NCBI GenBank assembly: GCA_910585295.1
Contig: CAJUDE010000050.1
Location: forward strand, 5,512-69,511
Direction of reading: 5' to 3'
From: an uncultured Lachnospiraceae bacterium
GTDB lineage: Bacteria > Bacillota > Clostridia > Lachnospirales > Lachnospiraceae
DNA length: 64,000 bases
The position numbers and the translations under genes were made by a program. Below are positions 25,539 to 34,341 of this stretch, in pieces. The notes under the pieces were generated by a model, which ran no database searches, had not been told where the DNA came from, and saw only the letters and a list, made by a program, of their open reading frames with translations. Numbering within the stretch: the first letter of the stretch is position 1; every line of letters begins with the position of its first letter.

Positions 25539-27053
25539 ATGGCAGTTCAGGTCAGCACAGATTTGGAAGAAAATATCAGGCAATTTGAAACATTATTTTC
25601 CGATTGCGCAGACATAAAGAAACGCAGGATTAAGGTTGGGCAGAAGTTAGGGAAAGAATGCTATATTGCATACATTGAGGTTGCGATCAGCAATACAGAT
25701 TGGAAAAACTCGGCAGTGGGCAAACTCCTTAAGACATTACGGAGCCTTCCAGAGGATGGGCTTGTCCATTATGTGGAGCAGAATGTGGAAGATATTTCCG
25801 ATTCCCAGCCTTTTAGGACGATTGAGGACGCGGCTCAGGGGATGCTCACCGGCGACGCCCTGTTTTTCCTAGAAGGGTATGCAAGCGCGCTGAAAATCCC
25901 GGACAAAGGCTACCCAGGCAGGGGCGTGTATGAAACGGAGTCGGAAAAAGTAATCCGCGGGTCTAACGAGGGGTTTTCAGAATCGGTTAAATTGAATACC
26001 GCATTGATACGGAAACGGCTGCGCAGCCCCCATGTGAAGGTAAGGGAAAGCTTTGCAGGGAAGCGGACCCATACCAATGTGGATTTGGTTTATATGAAAG
26101 ATTTAATTTACCCAGGGATGTTAGAAGAGGTGGAGAAAAGGCTGGGGGAATTTGAGATTGACGGGGCGTTGGACAGCGGGATTATTGAGCAGCTTACCGA
26201 AAAAAGAAAGTATTCCCCATTCCCCCAGTTCCAGACCACCCAGCGGCCGGACAGGGCGGCGATGGCGATTTTGGAAGGGCGCATTGTGCTGCTGTCTGAT
26301 AATTCCCCGGTGGCGTTGATTCTTCCCGCCACTTACAATACGTTTATCCAGACCAGCGACGATTATTACAGCCGGTGGGAAATCGCTTCCTTTACAAGGG
26401 CATTGCGTTACCTTGCCTCATTCCTTGCCATGGTGTTCCCAGGTCTGTACCTTGCCATGACAAATTTCCATACCCAAATCCTTCCTACGGATTTGCTTTT
26501 ATCTTTGGCGGCGGCAAGGCAGGGCGTGCCATTTCCGGCAGTGGTGGAAATTATATTGATGGAGCTGGCGTTTGAGCTGCTGCGGGAGGCCGGGGTGAGG
26601 CTTCCGGGAGCTAATGGGAATACCATTGGGATTGTTGGCGGGCTGATTATTGGGCAGGCGGCGGTGGATGCAAATATTGTAAGCCCTATTGTAGTGATTG
26701 TAGTGGCGCTGACTGCCCTTTGTTCTTTTGCCGTGCCGAATGAAGAATTTGCAACTGCGTTCCGAATACTGAAATTTTTGTTTATTTTCCTTTGCGGGTA
26801 TCTGGGGTTCTTTGGGTTTTTGGTGGGCATCCTTGGCGTCTTAATCCACCTGTCCCAATTGGAAAGCTTTGGGATCCCGTACCTGGCGCCTTTTGTAGGG
26901 GCGGACTTAAACGGTTACCGGGACGAGCGGGACACGTTTTTCAGGCTGCCGCTGGATTTCTTGAAAAAGCGCCCGATTTACACCAGGGAAGGGGCGCGTA
27001 CCAGGCTAAAGGTTAAGGGGCAAAAAAAAGGCGGCGGCAATAGCAAGGGATAA
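25539..27053 (+). CDS. gerKA: Spore germination receptor subunit A (GerA/GerKA family)
   Basis: 504 residues. The ATG at 25539 follows AAGGAGGG. The first ~250 residues are the soluble N-terminal domain (TDLEENIRQFETLF, VKVRESFAGKRTHTNVDLVYM). Membrane helices follow from about 290 (YLASFLAMVFPGLYLAM, then NTIGIVGGLIIGQAAV). The C-terminal GerA hallmark is GYRDERDTFFRLP, then a basic tail. It is part of the inner-membrane receptor complex that senses germinants in dormant spores. It starts a gerKA-gerKB-gerKC operon with an 11-bp gap to the next gene. Such operons are normally forespore-expressed (SigG). Confidence 0.95.
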   Translation: MAVQVSTDLEENIRQFETLFSDCADIKKRRIKVGQKLGKECYIAYIEVAISNTDWKNSAVGKLLKTLRSLPEDGLVHYVEQNVEDISDSQPFRTIEDAAQGMLTGDALFFLEGYASALKIPDKGYPGRGVYETESEKVIRGSNEGFSESVKLNTALIRKRLRSPHVKVRESFAGKRTHTNVDLVYMKDLIYPGMLEEVEKRLGEFEIDGALDSGIIEQLTEKRKYSPFPQFQTTQRPDRAAMAILEGRIVLLSDNSPVALILPATYNTFIQTSDDYYSRWEIASFTRALRYLASFLAMVFPGLYLAMTNFHTQILPTDLLLSLAAARQGVPFPAVVEIILMELAFELLREAGVRLPGANGNTIGIVGGLIIGQAAVDANIVSPIVVIVVALTALCSFAVPNEEFATAFRILKFLFIFLCGYLGFFGFLVGILGVLIHLSQLESFGIPYLAPFVGADLNGYRDERDTFFRLPLDFLKKRPIYTREGARTRLKVKGQKKGGGNSKG

Positions 27054-27064
27054 GGAGATAGAGT

Positions 27065-28177
27065 ATGTTTGCAGAGAATTGGAAAATATCATTGCGGCAG
27101 GTTAGGAGGATTTTGGTCCTGGACTTGTTTGGGTTAAGCAGCCTGATGGTTCCAGGAATATTGTCCTCTATGTCAGGGGCAGACGGCGTGTTCTGCCTGG
27201 CCCTTGGGATGGCTGGGGGAATAGCCTTGCTCTGGCTGATGCAGAAAAACCTCCAAGGCATGGAGGGGGATTATTACCATTATATGGAAACGCATGTGGG
27301 GCAGTGGCTGGCAGATATTTTTATGGTATTTTATTATCTGTATTTTGTGCTGCTCTGTGGGTTTGTGCTGTATCAGGCGGCAGTTTTGGCGCTGGTGTGG
27401 CTGCTGCCCGAAGGGTCTTATTTCTGGGTCAGCGCTTTGCTGCTCCTTTTGGCGGCTTATGGGACTGTGCGGGGGATAGAAGGCAGGGCCAGGGTCTATG
27501 AAATTATTTTCTGGTTCCTGGGAATTCCGCTGCTGGCAATGCTGGCTTTGGCATTGCGGGACGTCCATACCGATTATTGGGCGCCCGTCATGTATTCTGG
27601 GGGGAGAGGCTTTTTGCAGGGGGGCGTGGCATACCTTTTGTTCCTGCTGCCCCTTACGGCCATTTTGTTCTTAAAGCCTTTTTGCAGGAAGCCGGAGAAG
27701 CTTGCCGCCTGTGGGGGCGCCGCTTTGCTGGGCGTTACGCTGTTAAATGGGGCCGTTTACTTAATCCTCCTGGGGGTGTTTGGCTCAAATACCATGGGCG
27801 TGCTGAAACGTCCGGCAATTACCCTAATGAGCATGGTGAACATTCCAGGCGGCTTTTTTACCAGGCAGGATGTGGTGATGACGTCTGTGTGGTTTTTTGC
27901 TTTGTTTGCCTTGATGCATACAGGGACCTTCCATAGCACGCTGATTCTAAAGAGCCTGTTCCATGAAACCGGGAACCGTTACAGCATGTGCATTTCGCTG
28001 GCGTTGGCGTTTGTGGCAGGCATTGGTTTTTTTCGGAACACATTTTTAACGGAAGTATACGGCATTTACCAGAAATGGGTTGCTCTGCCTGGAATGGCGT
28101 TGATTTTATTGATTTTGCTGTTTGCCCGCCGCAGGAAGGGAAGGGCAGGAAGGGAAAGGGGAGAAAAAGGGGCATGA
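27065..28177 (+). CDS. gerKB: Spore germination receptor subunit B (GerKB-type permease)
   Basis: 370 residues with about ten hydrophobic segments, an APC-superfamily fold like other GerAB proteins. The N-terminal stretch ISLRQVRRILVLDLFG and the loop KRPAITLMSMVNIPGGFFTRQDVV are recognisable family landmarks. GerB subunits bind the germinant. It overlaps gerKC by an ATGA, showing translational coupling. The C-terminus is a short Arg/Lys/Gly-rich tail. Confidence 0.93.
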   Translation: MFAENWKISLRQVRRILVLDLFGLSSLMVPGILSSMSGADGVFCLALGMAGGIALLWLMQKNLQGMEGDYYHYMETHVGQWLADIFMVFYYLYFVLLCGFVLYQAAVLALVWLLPEGSYFWVSALLLLLAAYGTVRGIEGRARVYEIIFWFLGIPLLAMLALALRDVHTDYWAPVMYSGGRGFLQGGVAYLLFLLPLTAILFLKPFCRKPEKLAACGGAALLGVTLLNGAVYLILLGVFGSNTMGVLKRPAITLMSMVNIPGGFFTRQDVVMTSVWFFALFALMHTGTFHSTLILKSLFHETGNRYSMCISLALAFVAGIGFFRNTFLTEVYGIYQKWVALPGMALILLILLFARRRKGRAGRERGEKGA

Positions 28178-29295
28178 AAAGAAGGTGCGTATCCCTGCTG
28201 CTGGCGGCAGGGGCAATGTTACATGCAGTGGGATGCTCTTCCACAGAACTGGAGCATAGGAGCTTCCCATTGGCGGTTGGGATTGACCTAAAGGAAAGCC
28301 CAGAGGATGGCGCGCCCAAGGGGCGGGAAGGGAAGGGTTTGGGGCTGGTGGTCAGTTATGATTTCCCAGACCTAGCCCAAATTTCTGAAAAAGGCAAGAC
28401 GGTGGAGACCGCCATGGGGCTGTCCCTGGAGGGGGCGGATATGTATCATGTGGAAAAATCATATGAAAACAACACAAACCGGGTGTTGGATTACAACCAT
28501 ATGAAAGCTGTTGTGTTGGGGCAAAATGTTTTTTCGGATAAAAGCCAGCTCCGGTCGCTGCTGATGGCATGGGAGCAGAGGGAGGCTTCTGCGCGGAACA
28601 CAAGCCTGCTGATTGGAAGCAAGTCCGCGGCGGAAATTTTAAGCCTGACAGAAGAGACAGAAGGTTCCATGGGGACTTATCTGGAAGAAATGTTGGAGAG
28701 CCAGAAGGATTTTAAACAGGGCAAGATTGCCACAGTTGGGAATTTGATGAACCAATGGCATAACCAGGATGAGCTTTTGCTTATCCCGGTGTTAGAAGGG
28801 GAGGGCAACCGTCCGGTTATCACGAAATATGCAGTAGTGTCTGATTTCGACTACCAGGGGATGGTCTCTGTGGAGGACGCCATGAAGTCATTTTTAAGCC
28901 AGGGGCTTCTGGAAAAATACACTTGTGAGCCTGCGAAAAATATCACGGTGGAAATTTCAGGCATCAAGGTAAAAAAATCCATTGCGCAGGAAGGGGAAAC
29001 CCCTGTGGCGACAGTGCAAATTACTGGAAAAGGGAGGCTTAAGTCCGGCCAGCTCAATTCTGTGTCGGAGCAGCGCCAACTGGAAAAAAAGATTGAGAAA
29101 CAGCTTACGGCAGACCTCGCTGAGACGGCGGAAGGGATGCGAAAGGAGCTTGGGGTTGACATGGCAAACAGCTATATTTCCCTGGGCGGGAAGAACCGCG
29201 CCCTGTACCGGCTGTACCAGGGGGTGCCAGAGCTTTATAACCGCAAGGTGCGGCAGGTGTTTGAAGTGGACATTACAATCTTGAATTGGGAGTGA
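28174..29295 (+). CDS. gerKC: Spore germination receptor subunit C lipoprotein (GerKC-type)
   Basis: 373 residues. The N-terminal signal ends in a lipobox with acylated Cys21 (HAVGC). The mature part follows the Ger(x)C pattern: ELEHRSFPLAVGIDL, NRVLDYNHMKAVVLG, then a C-terminal domain with NSYISLGGKNRALY and a final FEVDITILNWE. It is anchored on the outer face of the spore inner membrane with subunits A and B. The ATG at 28174 overlaps the gerKB stop. Confidence 0.93.
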   Translation: MKRRCVSLLLAAGAMLHAVGCSSTELEHRSFPLAVGIDLKESPEDGAPKGREGKGLGLVVSYDFPDLAQISEKGKTVETAMGLSLEGADMYHVEKSYENNTNRVLDYNHMKAVVLGQNVFSDKSQLRSLLMAWEQREASARNTSLLIGSKSAAEILSLTEETEGSMGTYLEEMLESQKDFKQGKIATVGNLMNQWHNQDELLLIPVLEGEGNRPVITKYAVVSDFDYQGMVSVEDAMKSFLSQGLLEKYTCEPAKNITVEISGIKVKKSIAQEGETPVATVQITGKGRLKSGQLNSVSEQRQLEKKIEKQLTADLAETAEGMRKELGVDMANSYISLGGKNRALYRLYQGVPELYNRKVRQVFEVDITILNWE

Positions 29296-29339
29296 ACCAA
29301 ACGAAAAAATAGTTTCTTTTGGTATAAGATGGGAATTTC

Positions 29340-29460
29340 TGGCAATACTTTCCTTAGCCGGCAAAGCCAAATGCCCCCAAGGGGCGGGGTATTTGACATC
29401 GCGGCATTCGCCAAATATCCGCGTAGGCGCGGCTGCTTGGCCCATTGCCCGCGGGAAAAG
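29340..29460. repeat. Intergenic repeat family B, copy 1
   Basis: It contains CCCCAAGGGGCGGGGTATTTG (first base 29375; only part quoted), then CGCGGCATTCGCCAAATATC (from 29400) and GCGCGGCTGCTTGGC. These blocks recur in the same order at 32278-32361. A short left arm, GCCAAATGCCCC, can pair with GGGGTATTTGAC (29386-29397). Confidence 0.75.
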
Positions 29461-29503
29461 GATCCCATACATAAGGGATGGGAGGTTAAGGAGAGGGTTT
29501 GCT

Positions 29504-30118
29504 ATGAAAAAAATGATACAGGCAGGGATTATTTTTGCAGCAGGGTTGTTGTTTTTCTATGGGTATCAGCAATATAAGAGCCAGGCTATGGCAAAGGAAA
29601 TTGCAGGAAAAATTATCCGGTTCCATGTCAGGGCGAACAGCGACGCAGAGGTGGACCAGGAATTGAAATTAAAAGTCCGGGACGCCATAGGCGCCTATAT
29701 GCAGCCGATGTTTGCCGATGTTTCCAGCATACAGGAAAGCCGCAAGGTTGTGATGGAGAATTTATCCGGGATTGAAGCGAAAGCAAAACAGGTAATAGGG
29801 CAAGAAGGATTTGATTATACCGTAAATGCCAGGCTGGCAATCACAGATTTCCCAGAAAAAACATATGGGGATTACACATTCCCCGCAGGGGAATACGAAG
29901 CGTTGGAGGTTGTGATTGGAGAAGGGGCGGGCAGGAACTGGTGGTGCGTGATGTACCCAAACCTTTGCTTTTTTAACAGCGCCTACGAAGTGGTGGAGGA
30001 AGAGGCGGAGAAATCTTTAGCGCGGGCGCTGACCCAGGAGGAATATCAAAGCCTGATGGAGAATAAAAATTATAAAGTAAAGTCTGCTTTTTTGGATTGG
30101 ATAAAAGAAAAGCTGTAA
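29504..30118 (+). CDS. spoIIR: Stage II sporulation protein R
   Basis: 204 residues from the ATG at 29504 (AAGGAG 10 nt upstream). One N-terminal signal/anchor helix (IIFAAGLLFFYGY) is followed by the SpoIIR domain: IIRFHVRANSDAEVDQELKLKVRD at the start and GAGRNWWCVMYPNLCFF in the middle. It is secreted from the forespore to trigger SpoIIGA cleavage of pro-SigE in the mother cell. A longer open frame upstream lies in repeat DNA and is not used. It lies between gerKC and murI, but the repeat family B element separates it from ger. Confidence 0.94.
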   Translation: MKKMIQAGIIFAAGLLFFYGYQQYKSQAMAKEIAGKIIRFHVRANSDAEVDQELKLKVRDAIGAYMQPMFADVSSIQESRKVVMENLSGIEAKAKQVIGQEGFDYTVNARLAITDFPEKTYGDYTFPAGEYEALEVVIGEGAGRNWWCVMYPNLCFFNSAYEVVEEEAEKSLARALTQEEYQSLMENKNYKVKSAFLDWIKEKL

Positions 30119-30177
30119 GGGGTCCGAAGCACAAAAGCTAAGAGGGTTTGAAAGAACTTGAAAATTTCTGGCAGCCC

Positions 30178-30222
30178 TTGCATTTTTGCCGCAAAACAGG
30201 TAATATACATGTGTATGACCTG
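30178..30222 (+). promoter_or_regulatory. murI promoter with overlapping operator-like palindrome
   Basis: TTGCAT (30178-30183), 17-nt spacer, TAATAT (30201-30206). A near-palindrome overlaps the -10: CAGGTAATATAC (30197-30208), 2-nt centre, GTGTATGACCTG (30211-30222), two mismatches in 12-bp arms. This is a plausible repressor site, but the protein that binds it is unknown. Confidence 0.5.
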
Positions 30223-30240
30223 TTTGATGGAGATAATAAG

Positions 30241-31074
30241 ATGAAAGAATCCTTTGAAGATAAGAAATATGCCCCTGTGGGGGTCTTTGATTCCGGCGTG
30301 GGAGGGCTGACTGTGGCAAGGGAAATCATGCGCCAGCTCCCCAAGGAAAGTATTATATATTTTGGGGATACTGCCCGCGTGCCTTATGGGAGCAAATCAA
30401 AAGAAACCATTATCCGCTATTCCAGGCAGATTATCCATTTCCTGGAATCTATGGGGGTAAAAGCAATTGTGGTTGCCTGCAATACGGCAAGCGCTTTTGC
30501 GTTGGAGGAAATACGACCGGAAATGAAGATGCCGATTATTGGCGTGGTAAAGCCAGGGGCAAAGGTGGCTGCTGAGACTACCAGGAACGGGCGGATTGGC
30601 GTAATCGGCACAGAAGGGACAGTAGGCAGCCAGATTTATTCAGAGATGGTCCACAGGCATAACCCCAATGCGGTGGTCCTGGGGAAGGCATGCCCGCTGT
30701 TTGTGCCTTTGGTGGAGGAGGGCTGGCTTAAGGATTCCGTCACGATAGAAGTGGCGAGGCGGTACCTTGCGTCTTTCCAGGAATCGGGCATTGACACTTT
30801 GATTTTGGGATGCACCCATTATCCCCTGCTGCGGTCTACAATCCGGGACATTATGGGCGACGGGGTGAACTTGGTGAACCCCGCCTATGAGACGGCCCAG
30901 GGCTTAAAACGCCTGCTTGGGCAGTATCGCATCGCCAATGACGGCAAAGGGCCGTCCACATCGGCTGGCTATCAATTCTACGTCAGCGATGCAGCGGAGA
31001 AATTTAAGAACTTTGCGAATTCCATTTTGCCCTGTGAGATCAAAAAAGCACAATTAATACATATTGAGGAGTAA
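30241..31074 (+). CDS. murI: Glutamate racemase
   Basis: 277 residues from the ATG at 30241 (GGAG 8 nt upstream). It converts L- to D-glutamate for peptidoglycan. The two catalytic Cys lie in VACNTASA and LGCTHYPLL. GVFDSGVGGLTV and YFGDTARVPYG are family signatures. It is followed 3 bp later by a DUF1934 gene, so they are co-transcribed. Confidence 0.95.
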   Translation: MKESFEDKKYAPVGVFDSGVGGLTVAREIMRQLPKESIIYFGDTARVPYGSKSKETIIRYSRQIIHFLESMGVKAIVVACNTASAFALEEIRPEMKMPIIGVVKPGAKVAAETTRNGRIGVIGTEGTVGSQIYSEMVHRHNPNAVVLGKACPLFVPLVEEGWLKDSVTIEVARRYLASFQESGIDTLILGCTHYPLLRSTIRDIMGDGVNLVNPAYETAQGLKRLLGQYRIANDGKGPSTSAGYQFYVSDAAEKFKNFANSILPCEIKKAQLIHIEE

Positions 31075-31077
31075 CAT

Positions 31078-31530
31078 ATGACAAGAGATGTACTGTTATC
31101 AATCAGCGGGCTGCAGTTTGCAGCGAAAGAGGAAGAGGACGCGGAGCCGGTGGAGGTTATTACGGCGGGCGATTACTTTAAGAAAAATGGCAAGCATTAC
31201 ATTATGTACGATGAGGTCATGGAAGGGTTTGACGGCAACACGAAGAATGTCATCAAATTTACAGAAAATTCCCTTGATATTACCAAGAAGGGCGTGTCCA
31301 ATGTCCATATGGTCTTTGAAAAAAATAGGAAGAATGTATCCTATTACAATACGCCTTTTGGAAGCTTGTTGATTGGCATTGATGCGAAAAGCGTGGATAT
31401 TGCAGAGACAGAAGATAACATTGATGTAAAAGTGAAATATAATCTGGAAGTGAATTATGAGCATTTGGCGGATTGTTCCATTACCATGAACATTAAGTCA
31501 AAAGAAGCCAGGGATTTTACCCTTTCTTGA
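31078..31530 (+). CDS. DUF1934 (YwiB-like) beta-barrel protein
   Basis: 150 residues. The pattern fits DUF1934, a calycin-like beta-barrel family found in Firmicutes: VLLSISGLQF at the start, then KNGKHYIMYDEVMEGFDGNTKN, then TPFGSLLIGIDAKSV, ending MNIKSKEA. The function is not known. The start follows TTGAGGAG and sits 3 bp after murI. Confidence 0.85.
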   Translation: MTRDVLLSISGLQFAAKEEEDAEPVEVITAGDYFKKNGKHYIMYDEVMEGFDGNTKNVIKFTENSLDITKKGVSNVHMVFEKNRKNVSYYNTPFGSLLIGIDAKSVDIAETEDNIDVKVKYNLEVNYEHLADCSITMNIKSKEARDFTLS

Positions 31531-31540
31531 AATACATAAG

Positions 31541-31680
31541 TGGGACAAAATGGACATTCCCTTGCATGGACAAGCCTGCCCTTAAGGGGGCGGCGGGGCC
31601 GGTATCCATACTATTGTGGCTGCCACGTCCGTATCTGTTGGGGCGGCGGGGCTGGCGTCCATGCTTTTGCGGCAGGGCGC
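31541..31680. other. GC-rich intergenic stretch with repeated G-rich blocks
   Basis: Two direct copies of GGGGCGGCGGGGC followed by a TCCAT segment (around 31588 and 31639) lie between GCATGGAC (31563) and its inverse GTCCATGC (about 31657). It could fold as one long structure. No ribosome binding site or recognisable protein is present. Confidence 0.35.
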
Positions 31681-31721
31681 AAAAACACCCAAGCCCCTTA
31701 TCCCAGGGCTTGGGTGTTTTT
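31681..31721. terminator. Bidirectional terminator
   Basis: AAAAACACCCAAGCCC (31681-31696) pairs perfectly with GGGCTTGGGTGTTTTT (31706-31721). It serves the DUF1934 gene and the convergent small membrane-protein gene, whose stop codon it includes. Confidence 0.93.
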
Positions 31722-32169
31722 ATTCCGCCTGCTGTTTTTTGAACCTGTCCCAGAACTTCTTTTTCTTTGCAACAGGGACATTAGAGACGCGGATGCCTTT
31801 CACAGATGTGATATACAATCCGCTGACAACAGCTTTTACCTCTTTTTTTGTAGGGATGCTGTCAAAAATTTCTCCTTCACAGATAAAAGTCATGATCTTC
31901 GGCCCCACCTTTGCCTTTACAATTGGCATTTTAGAACCGCGCAGCAATTTGGGGGTCTGCGCCAGCACGGCAGCGGGAAGCCCGGAGTCTTTTAGCTTCA
32001 TCCGTTTCTTATCAATTACCAGCATTGATATAGTCTGTGCAGATGCGGCAATTTGGGCGTCCTGTTCTTCTTTTTTCTTTTGTGATTTTCTGCCCAGTAT
32101 GTAAAGCGCAATTACTGCCGCAAGCATAAGAACGGTAATCACAATTAATACAATCTGCCATGTTGCCAT
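31720..32169 (-). CDS. Small single-span membrane protein of unknown function
   Basis: 149 residues. A single N-terminal membrane helix (IVLIVITVLMLAAVIALYILG) is followed by a Lys/Glu-rich linker. A soluble domain of about 95 residues comes next (VIDKKRMKLKDSGLP, VGPKIMTFICEGEIFDSIPTKKEVKAVVSGLYITSVKGIRV, quoted in part), and a basic tail. Topology suggests the domain is cytoplasmic. GGAGG lies 7 nt before the ATG. It looks conserved in fold but I do not recognise a named family. Confidence 0.8.
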   Translation of the reverse strand: MATWQIVLIVITVLMLAAVIALYILGRKSQKKKEEQDAQIAASAQTISMLVIDKKRMKLKDSGLPAAVLAQTPKLLRGSKMPIVKAKVGPKIMTFICEGEIFDSIPTKKEVKAVVSGLYITSVKGIRVSNVPVAKKKKFWDRFKKQQAE

Positions 32170-32227
32170 GAGGAATCCTCCCTTTTGTTCAAATTTTTCT
32201 TTGACATTGTATCATTGATCCATCCAA

Positions 32228-32361
32228 AAGTCAAATACCCCGCAGCAAGCTGGGGCTGTCCTAGCTTGTTCTTCCCGCCCCAAGGGGCGGGGTATTTGAC
32301 CCTCGCGGCATTCGCCAAATATCCGCGCAAGCGCGGCTGCTTGGCTTATTGCTTGCGGGAA
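32228..32361. repeat. Intergenic repeat family B, copy 2
   Basis: The left arm GTCAAATACCCC (32230-32241) is inverted at GGGGTATTTGAC (32289-32300). A conserved block follows: CGCGGCATTCGCCAAATATC, then GCGCGGCTGCTTGGC, then GCTTGCGGGAA. It matches 29375-29457 over about 80 bp with few changes. Confidence 0.8.
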
Positions 32362-32431
32362 TCAAGGCATGTTTGCGAGGTTGGATTATGGCGCCCATAT
32401 TGGGGAGGATGGCTTGCCGCGGAAGATTGAG

Positions 32432-32460
32432 TTGTGGAACGAAAGTGGTTGTGCTATAAT
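32432..32460 (+). promoter_or_regulatory. SigA promoter of the NSS transporter
   Basis: TTGTGG (32432-32437), 17-nt spacer, consensus TATAAT (32455-32460) with an extended TGC before it. About 50 bp upstream of the start. Confidence 0.8.
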
Positions 32461-32510
32461 GAACCTAAAAATGTTTTAGAAGGGAGCGGGGGATTCCCCA
32501 GGTAATATTT

Positions 32511-33917
32511 ATGAAAAAAGAAAAAAGCAGACATTCATTTTCCGGGTCGCTCGGCTTTGTGCTTGCGGCTGCAGGAAGCGCGGTAGGGTTGGGGAACATC
32601 TGGAGGTTCCCTTATTTGGCGGCAAAGGACGGCGGGGGGCTGTACCTGGTAATTTACCTAATCTTAGCCCTGACGTTTGGGTTTGCGCTGCTTACCACAG
32701 AAATTGCCATAGGGAGGAAGACTAAGCAAAGCCCCCTGACGGCATATGGCAAGATTAAGGAAAAGTGGGGCTTCCTTGGGGTGTTGGCGTGCCTTGTGCC
32801 AGTGATAATCATGCCTTATTATTGCGTGATTGGCGGATGGGTTGTGAAATATTTCCTGGCTTATTTGACAGGGGATGGCGCCGCCGCTGCGGCAGACGGA
32901 TATTTTACAGGCTATATTACAGGGACAGTGCAGCCGTTGGTGTTTATGGCGGCATTTTTGGCAGTTGTGGCTTTTATTATATTCCGCGGCGTGAACCGGG
33001 GGATTGAGTCTTTTTCCAAAGTGTTGATGCCGCTGCTTCTGCTGATGGTGGTAGGGATTGCGGTATTTTCCCTGACTATTCAGTTTACGGATGACGCCGG
33101 GGTGAAGAGGACTGGCATGGAAGGGTTCCAAATCTATGTTGTGCCTAATCTAAAAGGGCTGACAGTAAAAGGGTTTTTCACAGTGCTGTTGGACGCCATG
33201 GGGCAGTTGTTTTTCAGTTTGAGCGTGGCAATGGGCATTATGATAGCATATGGCTCTTATGTGCAGGATGACGCAAATTTAGTAAAATCCATTAACCAGA
33301 TTGAGATTTTTGACACAGCAGTTGCATTTTTGGCAGGCGTTATGATTATCCCTGCAGTTTACACATTTATGGGGAGGGAAGGGATGGAAGCCTCAGGCCC
33401 AGGGCTGATGTTCGTATCCTTGCCAAAAGTATTTGCGTCTATGGGGAAAGTTGGTAACCTGATTGGCTGCCTGTTTTTTGCCATGGTGCTGTTTGCGGCG
33501 TTGACAAGCGCGGTATCCGTAATGGAAGCGGTAGTATCCAGCCTAATGGACAAGTTCCAGATGTCAAGAACCAAGGCGACAGTGGTGGAAGTCGCCATTG
33601 CATTAGCAGGCGGGGTGTTGGTATGCCTGGGTTACAATAAGCTGTATTTTGAAATAAAGCTTCCAAATGGCGCTGTTGCGCAGATTTTGGATATTATGGA
33701 CTATATCAGCAATAACTGCCTGATGCCTCTTGTGGCAATTGGGACCTGTGTTTTGATAGGATGGGTGACAGGGCCGAAAACTGTAATCCAAGAAGTAGAA
33801 AAGACAGGATGCAAGTTTGGCAGGAAGCGCCTGTATATTGTAATGTTACGCTATATTGCGCCTGTGCTTTTGGTCGTGCTGCTGTTAAAGTCGATTGGGA
33901 TTTTAACAGTAATATAG
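32511..33917 (+). CDS. Neurotransmitter:sodium symporter (SNF/NSS) family transporter
   Basis: 468 residues, about eleven to twelve membrane helices, LeuT-like fold. The N-terminal signature AAAGSAVGLGNIWRFPYLA carries the sodium and substrate-binding loop of helix 1. Helix 6 is seen around DAMGQLFFSLSVAMGIMIAYGSY. Bacterial members import amino acids such as tryptophan, leucine or tyrosine with sodium; the substrate is unknown. The gene is alone, with its own promoter and terminator. The leader has a short GGGGATTCCCC hairpin over the weak ribosome binding site, possibly limiting translation. Confidence 0.94.
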   Translation: MKKEKSRHSFSGSLGFVLAAAGSAVGLGNIWRFPYLAAKDGGGLYLVIYLILALTFGFALLTTEIAIGRKTKQSPLTAYGKIKEKWGFLGVLACLVPVIIMPYYCVIGGWVVKYFLAYLTGDGAAAAADGYFTGYITGTVQPLVFMAAFLAVVAFIIFRGVNRGIESFSKVLMPLLLLMVVGIAVFSLTIQFTDDAGVKRTGMEGFQIYVVPNLKGLTVKGFFTVLLDAMGQLFFSLSVAMGIMIAYGSYVQDDANLVKSINQIEIFDTAVAFLAGVMIIPAVYTFMGREGMEASGPGLMFVSLPKVFASMGKVGNLIGCLFFAMVLFAALTSAVSVMEAVVSSLMDKFQMSRTKATVVEVAIALAGGVLVCLGYNKLYFEIKLPNGAVAQILDIMDYISNNCLMPLVAIGTCVLIGWVTGPKTVIQEVEKTGCKFGRKRLYIVMLRYIAPVLLVVLLLKSIGILTVI

Positions 33918-33958
33918 GAGGAATTGCACACTAAGGTACCGCAACAAAACGAAGGAAT

Positions 33959-34038
33959 GAGCAGTTTTTTCTTAACACTAAAATTTTACTAAATATTTAT
34001 TAAAAATTTAGTGTTGGGCAGAAAGCTGCTCTTTTTTT
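33959..34038 (+). terminator. Two-level hairpin terminator after the NSS gene
   Basis: The outer stem GAGCAG/CTGCTC (33959-33964, 34026-34031) encloses AACACTAAA/TTTAGTGTT. A run of seven T follows. Confidence 0.85.
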
Positions 34039-34185
34039 GTTACAAAAAAATTTTTTTATTTAAATAGGATAAAAGTATGACGGTAAAAATGCACAAAAAA
34101 AATGTGATAATTACCAAGATTTCGGTCAAAATCTTATTTATAATGCTGAAAAGGGATTCTGACGCAGGAAAATGCCGAAAAACAG

Positions 34186-34214
34186 TTGAAAAATTTTACT
34201 AAAAATCATAAAAT
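34186..34214 (+). promoter_or_regulatory. SigA promoter of the arabinogalactan operon
   Basis: TTGAAA (34186-34191), 17-nt spacer, TAAAAT (34209-34214), about 128 bp before the first start codon. The spacer holds AAAATTTTACTAAA, a 14-bp copy of 33980-33993. The rest of the 33918-34341 gap shows no gene. Confidence 0.65.
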
Positions 34215-34341
34215 GACATTATAGTATTCGCGTATTGGCGGAAAAACAGCGAAACCGACAGCCAATGGAAGGGCAGCATGGGCTGTGGGAAGCTGCGATA
34301 TTATGCGCAATACTCAATAAAATGAAAAGGAGAAGAGGAAA

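Noticed and set aside
26408..26830. Antisense frames over gerKA
   Set aside because: No ribosome binding sites or recognisable domains.
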